Positions 13,157-23,978 of a stretch of 64,000 bases of DNA are shown here, piece after piece. The notes beneath the pieces are model-generated. The model saw only the letters and a program-made list of their open reading frames with translations, searched no databases and was not told where the DNA came from. The first letter of the stretch is position 1. Every line of letters begins with the position of its first letter. Source of the DNA: Rhodobacter calidifons (lineage in GTDB: Bacteria > Pseudomonadota > Alphaproteobacteria > Rhodobacterales > Rhodobacteraceae); assembly GCF_011174775.1 (NCBI RefSeq), contig NZ_JAANHS010000012.1:1-64000 (forward strand), in the 5' to 3' direction. A program made the translations under genes and the position numbers.

Positions 13157-13237
13157 CGTGATTCCTCCCAGAATTGAGACATTGCCTTTGGTCTTGCCCG
13201 GTCCGGTCGCCCGGTCCGGGGTCGTCAGAACCCGCGC

Positions 13238-13642
13238 CTAGACCCAGCGGAACACCGCGAAGGCATAGGCGAGGGAGAGGATCATCGCGCCCCAGAGTGC
13301 GTCGGGACCCGCGAAGTAGAGCCAGCCGAGATGGATGAAGGCCGAGCCCAGAAGGGTGATGAACAGCCGGTCGCCGCGCGTGGTCTCGATCCGCAAGAGG
13401 CCGACGCGCGGGGTTTCGGGAAAGCGGATCGCCAGCAGCGTCATGAGGATGAGGAGGCTCGCGATGCACCAGAAGAACAGCGCGACCGGGAAGGTCCAGG
13501 CCATCCAGAAGCCGGGGATCAGCTGCGCGGTCCAGTCCTTGACGCCGTCCTTGACCGGGACGGCGGCATAGAGGGCCGCGAGGATCGTCAGCATGATCGC
13601 GGCGATGACCAGATAGACCGTGGTCCAGCGGGTGGTGGTCAT
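13238..13642 (-). CDS. glpU: DUF2160 small membrane subunit of the glycerol transporter
   Basis: 134 residues, DUF2160, with about four hydrophobic helices (residues ~8-28, 45-72, 90-110, 115-133). In the GlpSTPQUV system a protein of this type is encoded between the permease pair and the binding protein, as here. Its role in transport is not established; an accessory membrane subunit is the usual suggestion. A REP-like double hairpin separates it from glpQ, the only real break in the otherwise tightly packed operon. Confidence 0.85.
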   Translation of the reverse strand: MTTTRWTTVYLVIAAIMLTILAALYAAVPVKDGVKDWTAQLIPGFWMAWTFPVALFFWCIASLLILMTLLAIRFPETPRVGLLRIETTRGDRLFITLLGSAFIHLGWLYFAGPDALWGAMILSLAYAFAVFRWV

Positions 13643-13665
13643 GGCGTCGGTCCCTGTTCGGTAGC

Positions 13666-13754
13666 AACCCCGCCCCGGACCTGATCCGGGGCCTCGTGGT
13701 CCCGGGCGCGGTGCCGGTGGAGGGGGAGGTCCCGGGTCGGGCCCGGGACGGGGT
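13666..13754. repeat. REP-like double hairpin, copy 1 (glpQ/glpU gap)
   Basis: First hairpin: arms CCCCGGA (13673-13679) and TCCGGGG (13685-13691), loop CCTGA. Second hairpin: arms TCCCGGG (13730-13736) and CCCGGGA (13742-13748), loop TCGGG. Between them lie an inner CCTC and GAGG that could also pair, and ACCCCG/CGGGGT flank the whole. The same layout recurs at 50867 and 58873. Inside this operon it could adjust mRNA stability between glpQ and glpU. Confidence 0.85.
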
Positions 13755-13778
13755 CTGTCTGTGGCAGGCGGTCGGTCA

Positions 13779-14581
<803 letters not shown>

Positions 14582-14582
<1 letters not shown>

Positions 14583-15466
14583 CAGCGGTTCTCCTCCCCG
14601 GATTCGGCGCGGTCGAGGTTGGTCATGACGGTGTAGAAGACCCATGAGATCAACAGGATGACCAGGAAGTACATGATCGAGAAGGCGGCGGCGGGGCCGA
14701 GGTCGAACTGGCCGGTGGCCATTTTGGCAAGGTCGATCGACAGGAAGGTGGTGGAGTTGCCTGGGCCGCCGCCGGTGACGACGAAGGGCTCGGTATAGAT
14801 CATGAAGCTGTCCATGAAGCGCAGAAGGACGGCGATGAGGAGGACGCCCTTCATCTTCGGCAGTTCGATGTAGCGGAAGACGGACCAGCGGGTGGCCTGG
14901 TCGATCCGGGCGGCCTGGTAATAGGCCTGCGGGATCGACTGGAGGCCCGCGTAGGCAAGAAGCGCCACCAGCGAGGTCCAGTGCCAGACGTCCATCACGA
15001 TGACGGTGATCCAGGCGTCCAGCGGGTCGTTGGTGTAGTTGTAGTCCACCCCCATCGCGGCGAGGGTATGGCCCAGCAGGCCGATGTCCACCCGGCCGAA
15101 GATCTGCCAGATCGTGCCGACGACGTTGAAGGGGATCAAGAGCGGCAAGGCCATCAGGACAAGGCAGAAGCTGGCCCAGAAGCCCTTTTTCGGCATGTTC
15201 AGCGCAATGAAGATGCCGAGCGGCACCTCGATCGCCAGGATGATGAGCGAGAAGATGACCTGCCGCCCCAGGGCCGCGCGCAGGCGTTCGGAATGGATCA
15301 TGTCGTCGAACCATTCGATCCCGGCCCAGAAGAACTGGTTGTTCCCGAAGGTGTCGTTGAAGGCGTAGTTGACCACGGTCATCAGCGGCAGGATGGCCGA
15401 GAAGGCCACCAGCACGAGGACCGGAAGGACCAGGAACCAGGCCTTGTTGTTCTGGGTCTTTTCCAT
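14582..15466 (-). CDS. glpP: glycerol ABC transporter permease
   Basis: 294-residue inner-membrane permease (MalF/UgpA-like half). N-terminal helix WFLVLPVLVLVAFSAILPL, further helices, and the EAA loop in QAARIDQATRWSVFRYIELPKMKG. Forms the channel with GlpQ. Starts 3 bases after glpT and overlaps glpQ by one base, so all the transporter subunits are made from one message. Confidence 0.93.
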
Positions 15467-15469
15467 GGC

Positions 15470-16540
<1,071 letters not shown>

Positions 16541-16541
16541 C

Positions 16542-17630
16542 TCAGGCCGCCATCGCATAGGGGGCGGGCGCGGCAAGGCGGCCCGACTGGTCGAAAAGAT
16601 AGACGTGCGCGGGATCGACGAAGATCGAGGTCTGTGTCCCCGCCGTCAGCGGATGCACGCCATGGATCAGCCCGACCCAGCGGTCCGGCCCGTGGGTCAG
16701 ATGGACAAAGGTTTCCGACCCGGTGATCTCGGTCGCGCCGAGGGTGCAGCGGAATTCCACCGCATCGCCGGAGTGGCGGTTCAGCGTGACGTGGTTCGCG
16801 CGGAAGCCGGCGGTGTAGGTCCCGTCGGGCAGGTCGCGCGTCGGTCCTTCGGCGGGGGCATGGGCTTCCTCGCCGAAAGTCAGGCGATGTGCCTCTTTCC
16901 GGCAGGGGACGAAGTTCATCGGCGGATCGCTGAAGACGCGGGCAGTCGTGGCATCCTGCGGCAGGCGAAAGACCTGCGGCGTCGGGCCGAACTGGGTGAC
17001 GCGGCCTTCCCAGAGCGTCGCGGTATTGCCGCCAAGGAGAAGCGCCTCTTCCGGTTCGGTGGTGGCATAGACGAAGATCGCGCCCGAGGCTTCGAAGATG
17101 CGGGGGATTTCCACGCGCAATTCCTCGCGCAGCTTGTAGTCGAGGTTCGCCAGCGGCTCGTCCAGCAGCACCAGCCCCGCGCCCTTGACCAGAGCCCGCG
17201 CAAGGGCGCAGCGCTGCTGCTGGCCGCCCGACAGCTCCAGCGGCTTGCGCGACAGCATCGGGGTCAGGCGCAGCATCTCGGCGGTCTGGCGCACGGCGCG
17301 GTCGATCTCGGCGCTGGCCTTGCCCATCAGGCGCAGGGGCGAGGCGATGTTCTCATAGACCGTGAGGCCGGGGTAGTTGATGAACTGCTGGTAGACCATC
17401 GCCACCTTGCGGTCCTGCACCCTGACGCCGGTCACGTCCTGACCTTCCCATAGGATGCGCCCCGTGGTGGGCTTGTCGAGCCCCGCCATCAGCCGCATCA
17501 GGCTGGTCTTGCCCGACAGGGTGGGGCCAAGCAGCACGTTCATCGTGCCGTTCTGCAAGGTCAGGCTGGTGGGATGGATATGCATCTTCCCCCCGACCGA
17601 GCGTGAGACCCCCTGAAGCTCCAGCGTCAT
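16542..17630 (-). CDS. glpS: glycerol ABC transporter ATPase lacking the switch histidine
   Basis: 362-residue MalK-like ATPase. Walker A GPTLSGKT (35-42), signature LSGGQQQR (133-140) and Walker B LVLLDEP (153-159) are intact. The H-loop, normally YVTHD, reads YATTE, so Thr191 stands where the catalytic switch His should be. It pairs with GlpT, the other unlike half. A GGGGGA ribosome site precedes ATG 17630. Nine bases after the glpD stop, same operon. Confidence 0.92.
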   Translation of the reverse strand: MTLELQGVSRSVGGKMHIHPTSLTLQNGTMNVLLGPTLSGKTSLMRLMAGLDKPTTGRILWEGQDVTGVRVQDRKVAMVYQQFINYPGLTVYENIASPLRLMGKASAEIDRAVRQTAEMLRLTPMLSRKPLELSGGQQQRCALARALVKGAGLVLLDEPLANLDYKLREELRVEIPRIFEASGAIFVYATTEPEEALLLGGNTATLWEGRVTQFGPTPQVFRLPQDATTARVFSDPPMNFVPCRKEAHRLTFGEEAHAPAEGPTRDLPDGTYTAGFRANHVTLNRHSGDAVEFRCTLGATEITGSETFVHLTHGPDRWVGLIHGVHPLTAGTQTSIFVDPAHVYLFDQSGRLAAPAPYAMAA

Positions 17631-17639
17631 TCCGTCCCC

Positions 17640-19229
17640 CTATTCCGCCGCCGGGCGCGCGGCCCGGGCCGCGTCCGCCATGAAGCGGTCGAGTGTTTCG
17701 ATCTGGCTGGCCGTCATCCGCAGCCCCAGCTTGGACCGGCGCCAGACCACATCGGCCGCCGAACCGGCAAATTCGTGCGTCATCAGCCAGCGCACCTCGG
17801 CCTCGGTCAGGGTGGCGCCGAAGTCCTGGCCCAGCGCCTCGGCTGTGGTGGCATTGCCGAGGATCTGCGCGGCCTCGGTGCCATAGGCGCGGACCAGACG
17901 GGCGGCCCAGTAATCGGTGAGGAACGGGTGCCGGGCCTTGAGATCGGCCGTCAGCCGCGCCACCCCGTCATGCGGGAAATCGCCGCCCGGAAGCGCCACG
18001 TGCGCCGTCCAGGCGGGTTTCGCCTGCGGGAAGAAGGGTATGAGTTTGGCCAGCGCCGATTCGGCAAGGCGGCGGTAGGTGGTGATCTTGCCGCCAAAGA
18101 CGTTCAGAAGCGGCGGGCCGTTTTCGTCGAGCGACAGGACATAATCCCGCGTCGCCGCCGTGGCCGACTTGGCCCCGTCGTTATACAGCGGCCGGACGCC
18201 GGAATAGGTCCAGACCACATCGTCACGGGTGACGGGTTTCGCGAAATACTGGCTGGCGAAGGCCAGAAGGTAATCGCGTTCCTCATCCGTGCAATGGGCC
18301 TCGGTGGGGGCGCCGGTGTGGTCCTTGTCGGTGGTGCCGATCAGGGTGAAGTCCTGCTCGTAAGGAATGGCAAAGATGATCCGCCCGTCAGAGCCCTGGA
18401 AGAAATAGCAGCGGTCGTGATCGAAAAGCCGTTTCGTCACGATATGCGACCCGCGCACCAGCCGGACCCCTTCGGACGAATTGATGCGGGCGACGTTGCG
18501 GATCACCTCCTCGACCCAGGGGCCGCCCGCGTTGACCAGCGCGCGCGCGCGGTGGTGTCCGGTCCCGTGGGGGCCTTCGGTGGTGACATGCCACAGACCG
18601 TCGCGGCGTTCGGCGGATGCGACGCGGGTCCGGGTCAGGATGCGCGCGCCCCGCTGCGCCGCGTCGCGTGCGTTCAGCACGACCAGCCGCGAATCCTCGA
18701 CCCAGCAGTCGGAATATTCGAAGGCCTTGCGGAACTTCGGCTTCAGCGGCTTGCCCGCGGGATCCCGGGTCAGGTCCAGCGTGCGCGTCGCGGGCAGGAT
18801 CTTCCGACCGCCCATCGTGTCATACAGGAACAGGCCCAGCCGGATCAGCCAGTCGGGCCGGCGGCCCTTTGCCCAGGGCATCACCCAGGCCAGAAGCCGC
18901 GCCGTGGGCGTATCGGTGTCGAACCGCATCTCGGGGCTCAGCGGCAGCACGAAGCGCATGGGCCAGGAGATATGCGGCATGGCGACCAGCAGGGTTTCGC
19001 GTTCCTCCAGCGCCTCGCGGACCAGGCGGAACTCGAAATATTCCAGATAGCGCAACCCGCCGTGGAACAGCTTGGTCGAGGCCGAAGAGGTGCCCTGCGC
19101 CAGGTCGCCCTGTTCGGCCAGCGTCACCGTCAGTCCACGGCCCACCGCGTCGCGGGCAATGCCGCAACCGTTGATCCCGCCGCCGATGATGAAAAGGTCG
19201 CTTGCGACCCCTGCCGTTGCGTCTGTCAC
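17640..19229 (-). CDS. glpD: FAD-dependent glycerol-3-phosphate dehydrogenase
   Basis: 529-residue flavoprotein at the inner membrane. Oxidises glycerol-3-phosphate to dihydroxyacetone phosphate and passes electrons to quinone. Dinucleotide-binding motif DLFIIGGGINGCGIARDA at the N-terminus, then SSASTKLFHGGLRYLEYFE and the C-terminal DUF-type cap typical of GlpD. I chose GTG 19229 because GGGGGAGGAG lies upstream at good spacing. First gene of the glycerol operon, so it uses both G3P made by GlpK and G3P imported by the nearby Ugp system. Divergent from glpR. Confidence 0.96.
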   Translation of the reverse strand: MTDATAGVASDLFIIGGGINGCGIARDAVGRGLTVTLAEQGDLAQGTSSASTKLFHGGLRYLEYFEFRLVREALEERETLLVAMPHISWPMRFVLPLSPEMRFDTDTPTARLLAWVMPWAKGRRPDWLIRLGLFLYDTMGGRKILPATRTLDLTRDPAGKPLKPKFRKAFEYSDCWVEDSRLVVLNARDAAQRGARILTRTRVASAERRDGLWHVTTEGPHGTGHHRARALVNAGGPWVEEVIRNVARINSSEGVRLVRGSHIVTKRLFDHDRCYFFQGSDGRIIFAIPYEQDFTLIGTTDKDHTGAPTEAHCTDEERDYLLAFASQYFAKPVTRDDVVWTYSGVRPLYNDGAKSATAATRDYVLSLDENGPPLLNVFGGKITTYRRLAESALAKLIPFFPQAKPAWTAHVALPGGDFPHDGVARLTADLKARHPFLTDYWAARLVRAYGTEAAQILGNATTAEALGQDFGATLTEAEVRWLMTHEFAGSAADVVWRRSKLGLRMTASQIETLDRFMADAARAARPAAE

Positions 19230-19285
19230 CTGGGCTCCTCCCCCGACGCATAGCTGCGCCGATTGTAACGCCGCCGTCAACGAGA

Positions 19286-19394
19286 TTTTTTCGTTTTGGC
19301 GCGTTTTCTGGCGAAACGAACATCCGCGCGCAATGACCTTGGGTCATTTCTGCGATTGCACGGAGAATATTCTGCAATCGCAAACAAACGAAAA
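19286..19394. promoter_or_regulatory. glpD-glpR control region with a 32-bp dyad
   Basis: The 208 bp between the divergent genes contain a perfect inverted repeat, TGCGATTGCA at 19351-19360 and TGCAATCGCA at 19373-19382, whose 12-bp spacer ends in GAATATTC, itself palindromic. A shorter dyad AATGACC/GGTCATT lies at 19332-19348. TTTCGTTT-like boxes occur at about 19288-19296, as AAACGAAC at 19314-19321 and as AAACGAAAA at 19385-19393. DeoR-family GlpR proteins bind such AT-rich repeats, so GlpR autoregulation and repression of glpD are likely. Which element is the operator is inference. Confidence 0.6.
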
Positions 19395-19437
19395 CCGACG
19401 CGTCCATGCAGAAAATCGCTGACAGGCCGGTTCGCGC

Positions 19438-20238
19438 GTGGCAGAAGTCGGAAATCGGCAGGCGAAGGGACCCGATTTGGCGCTGAATTTCCGGCAGACC
19501 GAGATCCTGGAACTGGCCCGCGCCGAGGGGCGGGTGATGGTCGAGGACCTGGCGCAGCGGTTCGACGTGACGCTGCAAACGATTCGCCGCGACCTGTCCG
19601 ACCTTGCCGATGCGGGGCACCTGGACCGGGTTCATGGCGGGGCGATGCTGCGCACCGGCGTGGCCAACATCGGCTATGAGGCGCGGCGCAAGATGAACGA
19701 AGGCGCAAAGGCCGCCATCGCCAAGGCCTGCGCGGCCGCGATCCCGGACAATTGCAGCCTGATCCTGAACCTTGGCACCACGACCGAGGCGGTGGCGCGG
19801 GAGCTTCTGGGCCACCGCAACATCACCGTCATCACCAACAACATGAATGTCGCCAACACCCTGGTCGCCAACCCGGGCTGCGAGATCGTGGTGGCGGGCG
19901 GCGCGCTGCGCCGGACGGACGGCGGCCTGGTCGGAGAGCTGACCACCCAGTTCTTCGAGCAGTTCAAGGTGGATTATGCGGTGATCGGCGCCTCGGCGCT
20001 GGACCGGGACGGCGATCTTCTGGACTTCGACCTTGCCGAAGTGCGGGTGTCGAAGGCGATCATCCGGCAGTCGCGCAAGGTGTTCCTGGTGGCCGACCAT
20101 TCCAAGCTGGACCGTTCCGCCCCGGCCCGGCTGGCCTCGCTGGCCGAGATCACCGCGCTGTTCACCGACCAGCCCCTGCCCGACGAGCTGATGCGCAAGT
20201 GCATCGACTGGGGGACCGAGGTTCAGGTCGCGTCATAG
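19438..20238 (+). CDS. glpR: DeoR-family repressor of glycerol genes
   Basis: Up to 266 residues. N-terminal winged helix-turn-helix (RQTEILELARAEGRVMVEDLAQRFDVTLQTIRRDL, about residues 19-53) and a DeoR C-terminal sensor domain (TTTEAVARELL, NNMNVANTLV, GGALRRTDGGLVG). Sensor ligand is expected to be glycerol-3-phosphate or a related sugar phosphate. Divergent from glpD, the normal position for a local regulator. Start uncertain: GTG 19438 is longest, but TTG 19477, preceded by GAAGGG, would fit the domain boundary. Confidence 0.9.
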   Translation: MAEVGNRQAKGPDLALNFRQTEILELARAEGRVMVEDLAQRFDVTLQTIRRDLSDLADAGHLDRVHGGAMLRTGVANIGYEARRKMNEGAKAAIAKACAAAIPDNCSLILNLGTTTEAVARELLGHRNITVITNNMNVANTLVANPGCEIVVAGGALRRTDGGLVGELTTQFFEQFKVDYAVIGASALDRDGDLLDFDLAEVRVSKAIIRQSRKVFLVADHSKLDRSAPARLASLAEITALFTDQPLPDELMRKCIDWGTEVQVAS

Positions 20239-20250
20239 GCTTCCGGAAGG

Positions 20251-20970
20251 TCAGGACAGCCGCGCGATCAGCGGGAAGGCGTGCATGTCGGCAAAGCGGC
20301 AGAACTCGATGCCGCCCAGCGCGATTTCGGGCTGAAGGGCGGCAAGCTCGGCGGCGAGAGTTGCGGACAGGTCGGCCATGGCGCGGGCCTCGTCCGGCGT
20401 CAGCCAGCGCAGAAGATAGGCCAGCGTGATGTGAAAGCGATACTCGGCAAAATCGGCGCGCCGGATGCCGGTTGCCGCGCGCAAGGCAAGCCGGGCGTCG
20501 CGCAGCGCCGTCTCTTCCGCCTCGGTCGCGCCGCCGACCTGCACGGTCGTCCCGGCGAAGATGCCGGTCGGGCGGATGCGGAGGCCGCCGGGCAGGTCCA
20601 GCCCGCCCAGGCGCGGCAGGAAGGTCCGGGTGACGGTCTCGACCGGCAGGGCAGGATCGAGCCCCTCGGGCCAGCGCCCGCCGGTCCGGTCGCGGTCGGT
20701 CACGCCTTCGAACACGGTCATGTGGTAAGAGGCCGGCGGCAGGTAGGCATAGGCCCCGGCCGGGGCGCCCGCGCGCAGGCGCGCGGCGGTGGCGGTCAGC
20801 GCCTCGTGCGCGGGGCCCGGCGGAATGTGACAGAGGAAGGTGTTGCCCGCATAGGGCAGGACCTCGCCCGAGGCGGTGAACTTCTGGCCTACGGCAGAGG
20901 GCGCCGGGCCGCCGGTGGCAGCACCCGTGAGATAGGCCAGCATCGCCGCCGCGTTGCAGGCGTCGGTCAT
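20251..20970 (-). CDS. DUF1868-type 2H phosphoesterase
   Basis: 239 residues with the two HxT motifs of the 2H (LigT/cyclic phosphodiesterase) superfamily: H83-M-T85 (SYHMTVFEG) and H180-I-T182 (FHITLAYLL), about 97 residues apart as the fold requires. Such enzymes open cyclic phosphodiesters or ligate RNA ends. ATG 20970 overlaps the ugpC stop as ATGA, so it is co-made with the G3P transporter. In many bacteria that place is held by the glycerophosphodiesterase ugpQ, so action on a glycerol cyclic phosphate or glycerophosphodiester is an attractive but unproven role. Confidence 0.82.
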   Translation of the reverse strand: MTDACNAAAMLAYLTGAATGGPAPSAVGQKFTASGEVLPYAGNTFLCHIPPGPAHEALTATAARLRAGAPAGAYAYLPPASYHMTVFEGVTDRDRTGGRWPEGLDPALPVETVTRTFLPRLGGLDLPGGLRIRPTGIFAGTTVQVGGATEAEETALRDARLALRAATGIRRADFAEYRFHITLAYLLRWLTPDEARAMADLSATLAAELAALQPEIALGGIEFCRFADMHAFPLIARLS

Positions 20971-22076
20971 GCCATCGCTCTGACCGAAGCCTCGGCCGCC
21001 TGCGGCTCGATCCGCCGGCCGGTGTCGGCATCGAACAGGTGCACCGCACCTAGCGGCACGGCGACGCCGATCGGCGAGCCTTCGGCGGGGCGCTGCTTTT
21101 CGCTGCTGAGGACCGACAGCGGCAGATCCTCGACCAGCAGGTGATACAGACGCTCGGCCCCCAGTTCCTCGATGAAATCCACTCGCGCGTCGATCTGGCC
21201 CATGCCGGGTGCCGTCAGCGACAGGGTTTCGGGGCGCAGGCCCGCCTGGACCAGACGCCCGGCCGCCGCCTGCACCAGAGCGCGCGGCAGGGGCAGCGCA
21301 GCGCCCTGATCCAGCACCAGCGCCTGCCGGGCCGCATCGACCCGGCCGGGCAGGAAGCTCATCGCCGGGCTGCCGATGAAGCCCGCGACGTAAAGGCTGG
21401 CGGGGCGGTCGTAGATCTCGTCCGGGGTGCCGACCTGTTCGATGGTGCCCTTGTTCATCACCACCAGCCGGTCGGCCAGGGTCATGCCTTCATGCTGGTC
21501 ATGGGTGACGAAGACCGAGGTCGCCTTGATCTGGGTGTGGATGCGGCGGATCTCGTGGCGCATCTGGACGCGCAGCTTGGCGTCGAGGTTGGAGAGCGGT
21601 TCGTCGAAGAGGAACACCTTCGGCTCGCGGATGATCGCGCGGGCCATGGCGACGCGCTGGCGCTGGCCGCCGGACAGTTGCCCCGGCTTGCGGTCGAGGA
21701 AATCCGACAGCCCGACCGAAGTCGCCGTGGCGGCCACGCGGGCCTGCCGTTCGGCCCTGGGCACGCCCGCGACCTTCAGCGCGTAGCCGATGTTTTCCGC
21801 CACCGTCATGTGCGGGTAAAGCGCATAGTTCTGGAACACCATGGCGCAGCCGCGCTCGCGCGGTTCCAGATCGTTCACCACCTGGCCGGCAATGGCGATC
21901 TCGCCCGCCGTGATCTCTTCCAGTCCCGCGATCAGGCGCAGGAGGGTGGACTTGCCGCAGCCCGAGGGGCCGAGGATCACGACGAACTCGCCGTTGCGGA
22001 TGGTCAGATTGACCCCTTCCATGATCGTGGTCTTGCCATAGGTCTTGGCGACGTTGCGGATGGCGATCTCGGCCAT
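20967..22076 (-). CDS. ugpC: sn-glycerol-3-phosphate ABC transporter ATPase
   Basis: 369-residue MalK/UgpC-type ATPase with all motifs intact: Walker [10 protein letters not shown] (about 36-44), signature LSGGQRQR, Walker [13 protein letters not shown], switch His in [10 protein letters not shown], then the C-terminal OB-like regulatory domain. Two copies would serve UgpA/UgpE, unlike the two unequal ATPases of the glycerol system next door. Ten bases after ugpE. Followed by the overlapping 2H phosphoesterase. Confidence 0.94.
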   Translation of the reverse strand: MAEIAIRNVAKTYGKTTIMEGVNLTIRNGEFVVILGPSGCGKSTLLRLIAGLEEITAGEIAIAGQVVNDLEPRERGCAMVFQNYALYPHMTVAENIGYALKVAGVPRAERQARVAATATSVGLSDFLDRKPGQLSGGQRQRVAMARAIIREPKVFLFDEPLSNLDAKLRVQMRHEIRRIHTQIKATSVFVTHDQHEGMTLADRLVVMNKGTIEQVGTPDEIYDRPASLYVAGFIGSPAMSFLPGRVDAARQALVLDQGAALPLPRALVQAAAGRLVQAGLRPETLSLTAPGMGQIDARVDFIEELGAERLYHLLVEDLPLSVLSSEKQRPAEGSPIGVAVPLGAVHLFDADTGRRIEPQAAEASVRAMA

Positions 22077-22085
22077 GGGGTGCCC

Positions 22086-23015
22086 CTATTTGTCGGTGTT
22101 GATGAGGCCGCGCACGAACCAGCGCTGCATGAAGATGACCACGGCGATGGGCGGCAGCATGACGACCAGGGTCGCGGCCATCGCCAGGTGCCAGGTGGGC
22201 GTGCCGCCGCCCGTGGTCAGCTGGTCGGGCACGAGGTCGGAAAGCTGCACCACCACCACGCCGTAGTTCGCCCGGTCGGTGATGACCAGAAGCGGCCAGA
22301 GATACTGGTTCCAGGCATAGACGAACATGATCGTGGCCAGGGCCGCGATGTTGGTCTTGGACAGCGGGATCAGCACGTCCCAGAGGAACCGGAGCGGCCC
22401 GGCCCCGTCCATCCGCGCGGCCTCGACCAGTTCGTCGGGGATGGTCAGGAAGAACTGGCGGTAGAGGAAGGTGCCCGTGGCGGTGGCGACCAGCGGCAGG
22501 ATCAGCCCGGTGTAGGAGTTCAGGAGGTTCCATTGCAGGCTGACCTCCACCCCCGAAAGCCTGTTCAGCAGCCAGGAGATGCCGGTCCAGTCCATGATCG
22601 TCTGGAAGGGCGACAGGGCGTTGGCGGCGACGGCGTAGGTGGGGACGATGCGGACCTCCAGCGGCAGCATCAGGGTGATGAAGATCGCCCAGAAGATCAG
22701 CATCCGGCCGCGGAAGTTGAAGAACACCAGCGCGAAGGCGGTGATGCAGGCCAGCGTCACCTTGCCGACCACGACGCCCACCGCGACGATGAAGCTGTTG
22801 ACGAATTTCGGCCCGAAGTCCGACTGCGCCCAGGCTTCCTTCAGGTTGGGCCAGAACTGGTCGCCGGGCCAGAGTTCCACCGGCGCGCTGTTCACCTCTT
22901 GCAGGGTCAGGGTCGAGGCGACGATGGCCAGCCAGACCGGCAGCAGGATGATGACCAGGCCGGAGGCCAGGATCAGATGCGTCATCAGGTTCAGGATGGG
23001 GGTGCGTTCGATCAT
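22086..23015 (-). CDS. ugpE: sn-glycerol-3-phosphate ABC transporter permease
   Basis: 309-residue inner-membrane permease, MalG/UgpE-like, six helices, first at LILASGLVIILLPVWLAIV. EAA loop at VEAARMDGAGPLRFLWDVLIPL. It forms the channel with UgpA. Short intergenic gaps on both sides (about 10 bases) place it in one operon. Confidence 0.93.
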   Translation of the reverse strand: MIERTPILNLMTHLILASGLVIILLPVWLAIVASTLTLQEVNSAPVELWPGDQFWPNLKEAWAQSDFGPKFVNSFIVAVGVVVGKVTLACITAFALVFFNFRGRMLIFWAIFITLMLPLEVRIVPTYAVAANALSPFQTIMDWTGISWLLNRLSGVEVSLQWNLLNSYTGLILPLVATATGTFLYRQFFLTIPDELVEAARMDGAGPLRFLWDVLIPLSKTNIAALATIMFVYAWNQYLWPLLVITDRANYGVVVVQLSDLVPDQLTTGGGTPTWHLAMAATLVVMLPPIAVVIFMQRWFVRGLINTDK

Positions 23016-23024
23016 GGGGTGCCC

Positions 23025-23906
23025 TCAGGTGTAGTGCACGCGCCGCTCGATGTAGCGGAACTGGATGAAGGTCAGCGCCATGACGAGGCCCATCAGGATG
23101 ATGGATTGCGCGGCGGCCCCGGAATAGTCCAAGCCGCGGAAGCCGTCGGAATAGATCTTGTAGACCATCAGGTCCGTGGCCCGGAACGGCCCGCCGCCGG
23201 TCAGCGTGTCGACGATGCCGAAACTGTCGGTGAAGCTGTCGGTGATGTTGATGACCAGAAGGAAGAAGAAGGTCGGCGTCAGCAGCGGCAGTTGCAGGTC
23301 CAGCATCCGGCGCAGGGGCCGGGCGCCGTCCATCGCGGCGGCCTCGGTCAGGCTGCGGGGGATGGATTGCAGGGCGGCCAGGAAGAAGATGAAGCTGTAG
23401 GCCACCTGCTTCCAGGCGCCCGCGATCACGATGGCCGTCACCGCCTGCCAGGGATATTTCGACAGGTCCCACCAGCCGGGCGAGACGGTGTTGATGTAGC
23501 TGAAGATCCCCGCCCCGGGGTTGAAGACGAACTGGAAGGCCAGGCCCACGGCGGGGGCGGCCACCGCATAGGGCCAGATGATGCCCACCCGCCAGACCCG
23601 GTAGCCCGCAAGCTGCCGGTCCACGAACAGCGCCAGCGTCAGCGCCATGCCCATCGCCAGGACCGTGGTCGCCAGTGCATAGATCACCGAGACCCGGACC
23701 GAACCCCAGTAGTACGGATCAGACAGCACCTTGCGGAAATTGTCCCAGCCGACCCAGGTATTGCCGCCGCCCCAGGGCTGTTCCAGAGTGAAGGCCCAGT
23801 ACAGCGCCTGCGCCGAGGGCCAGTAGAAGAAGGTGAAGATCACCAGAAGCTGGGGGGCCAGCAGCAGGGGCACGATCCAGCTGAACTTGAAGTGGGCGCG
23901 GCGCAT
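23025..23906 (-). CDS. ugpA: sn-glycerol-3-phosphate ABC transporter permease
   Basis: 293-residue inner-membrane permease, MalF/UgpA-like. First helix WIVPLLLAPQLLVIFTFFY, EAA loop TEAAAMDGARPLRRMLDLQLPL, and the GGGPFRATDLMVY segment common to UgpA. Directly after ugpB, the usual order B-A-E-C. Confidence 0.93.
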   Translation of the reverse strand: MRRAHFKFSWIVPLLLAPQLLVIFTFFYWPSAQALYWAFTLEQPWGGGNTWVGWDNFRKVLSDPYYWGSVRVSVIYALATTVLAMGMALTLALFVDRQLAGYRVWRVGIIWPYAVAAPAVGLAFQFVFNPGAGIFSYINTVSPGWWDLSKYPWQAVTAIVIAGAWKQVAYSFIFFLAALQSIPRSLTEAAAMDGARPLRRMLDLQLPLLTPTFFFLLVINITDSFTDSFGIVDTLTGGGPFRATDLMVYKIYSDGFRGLDYSGAAAQSIILMGLVMALTFIQFRYIERRVHYT

Positions 23907-23978
23907 CGGGACCTCGGGTCGGACAGGAGGGGCGCGGCAGATTGCCGCCGCGCCCGAGCGTTCGGCAGGACTTGCGGA

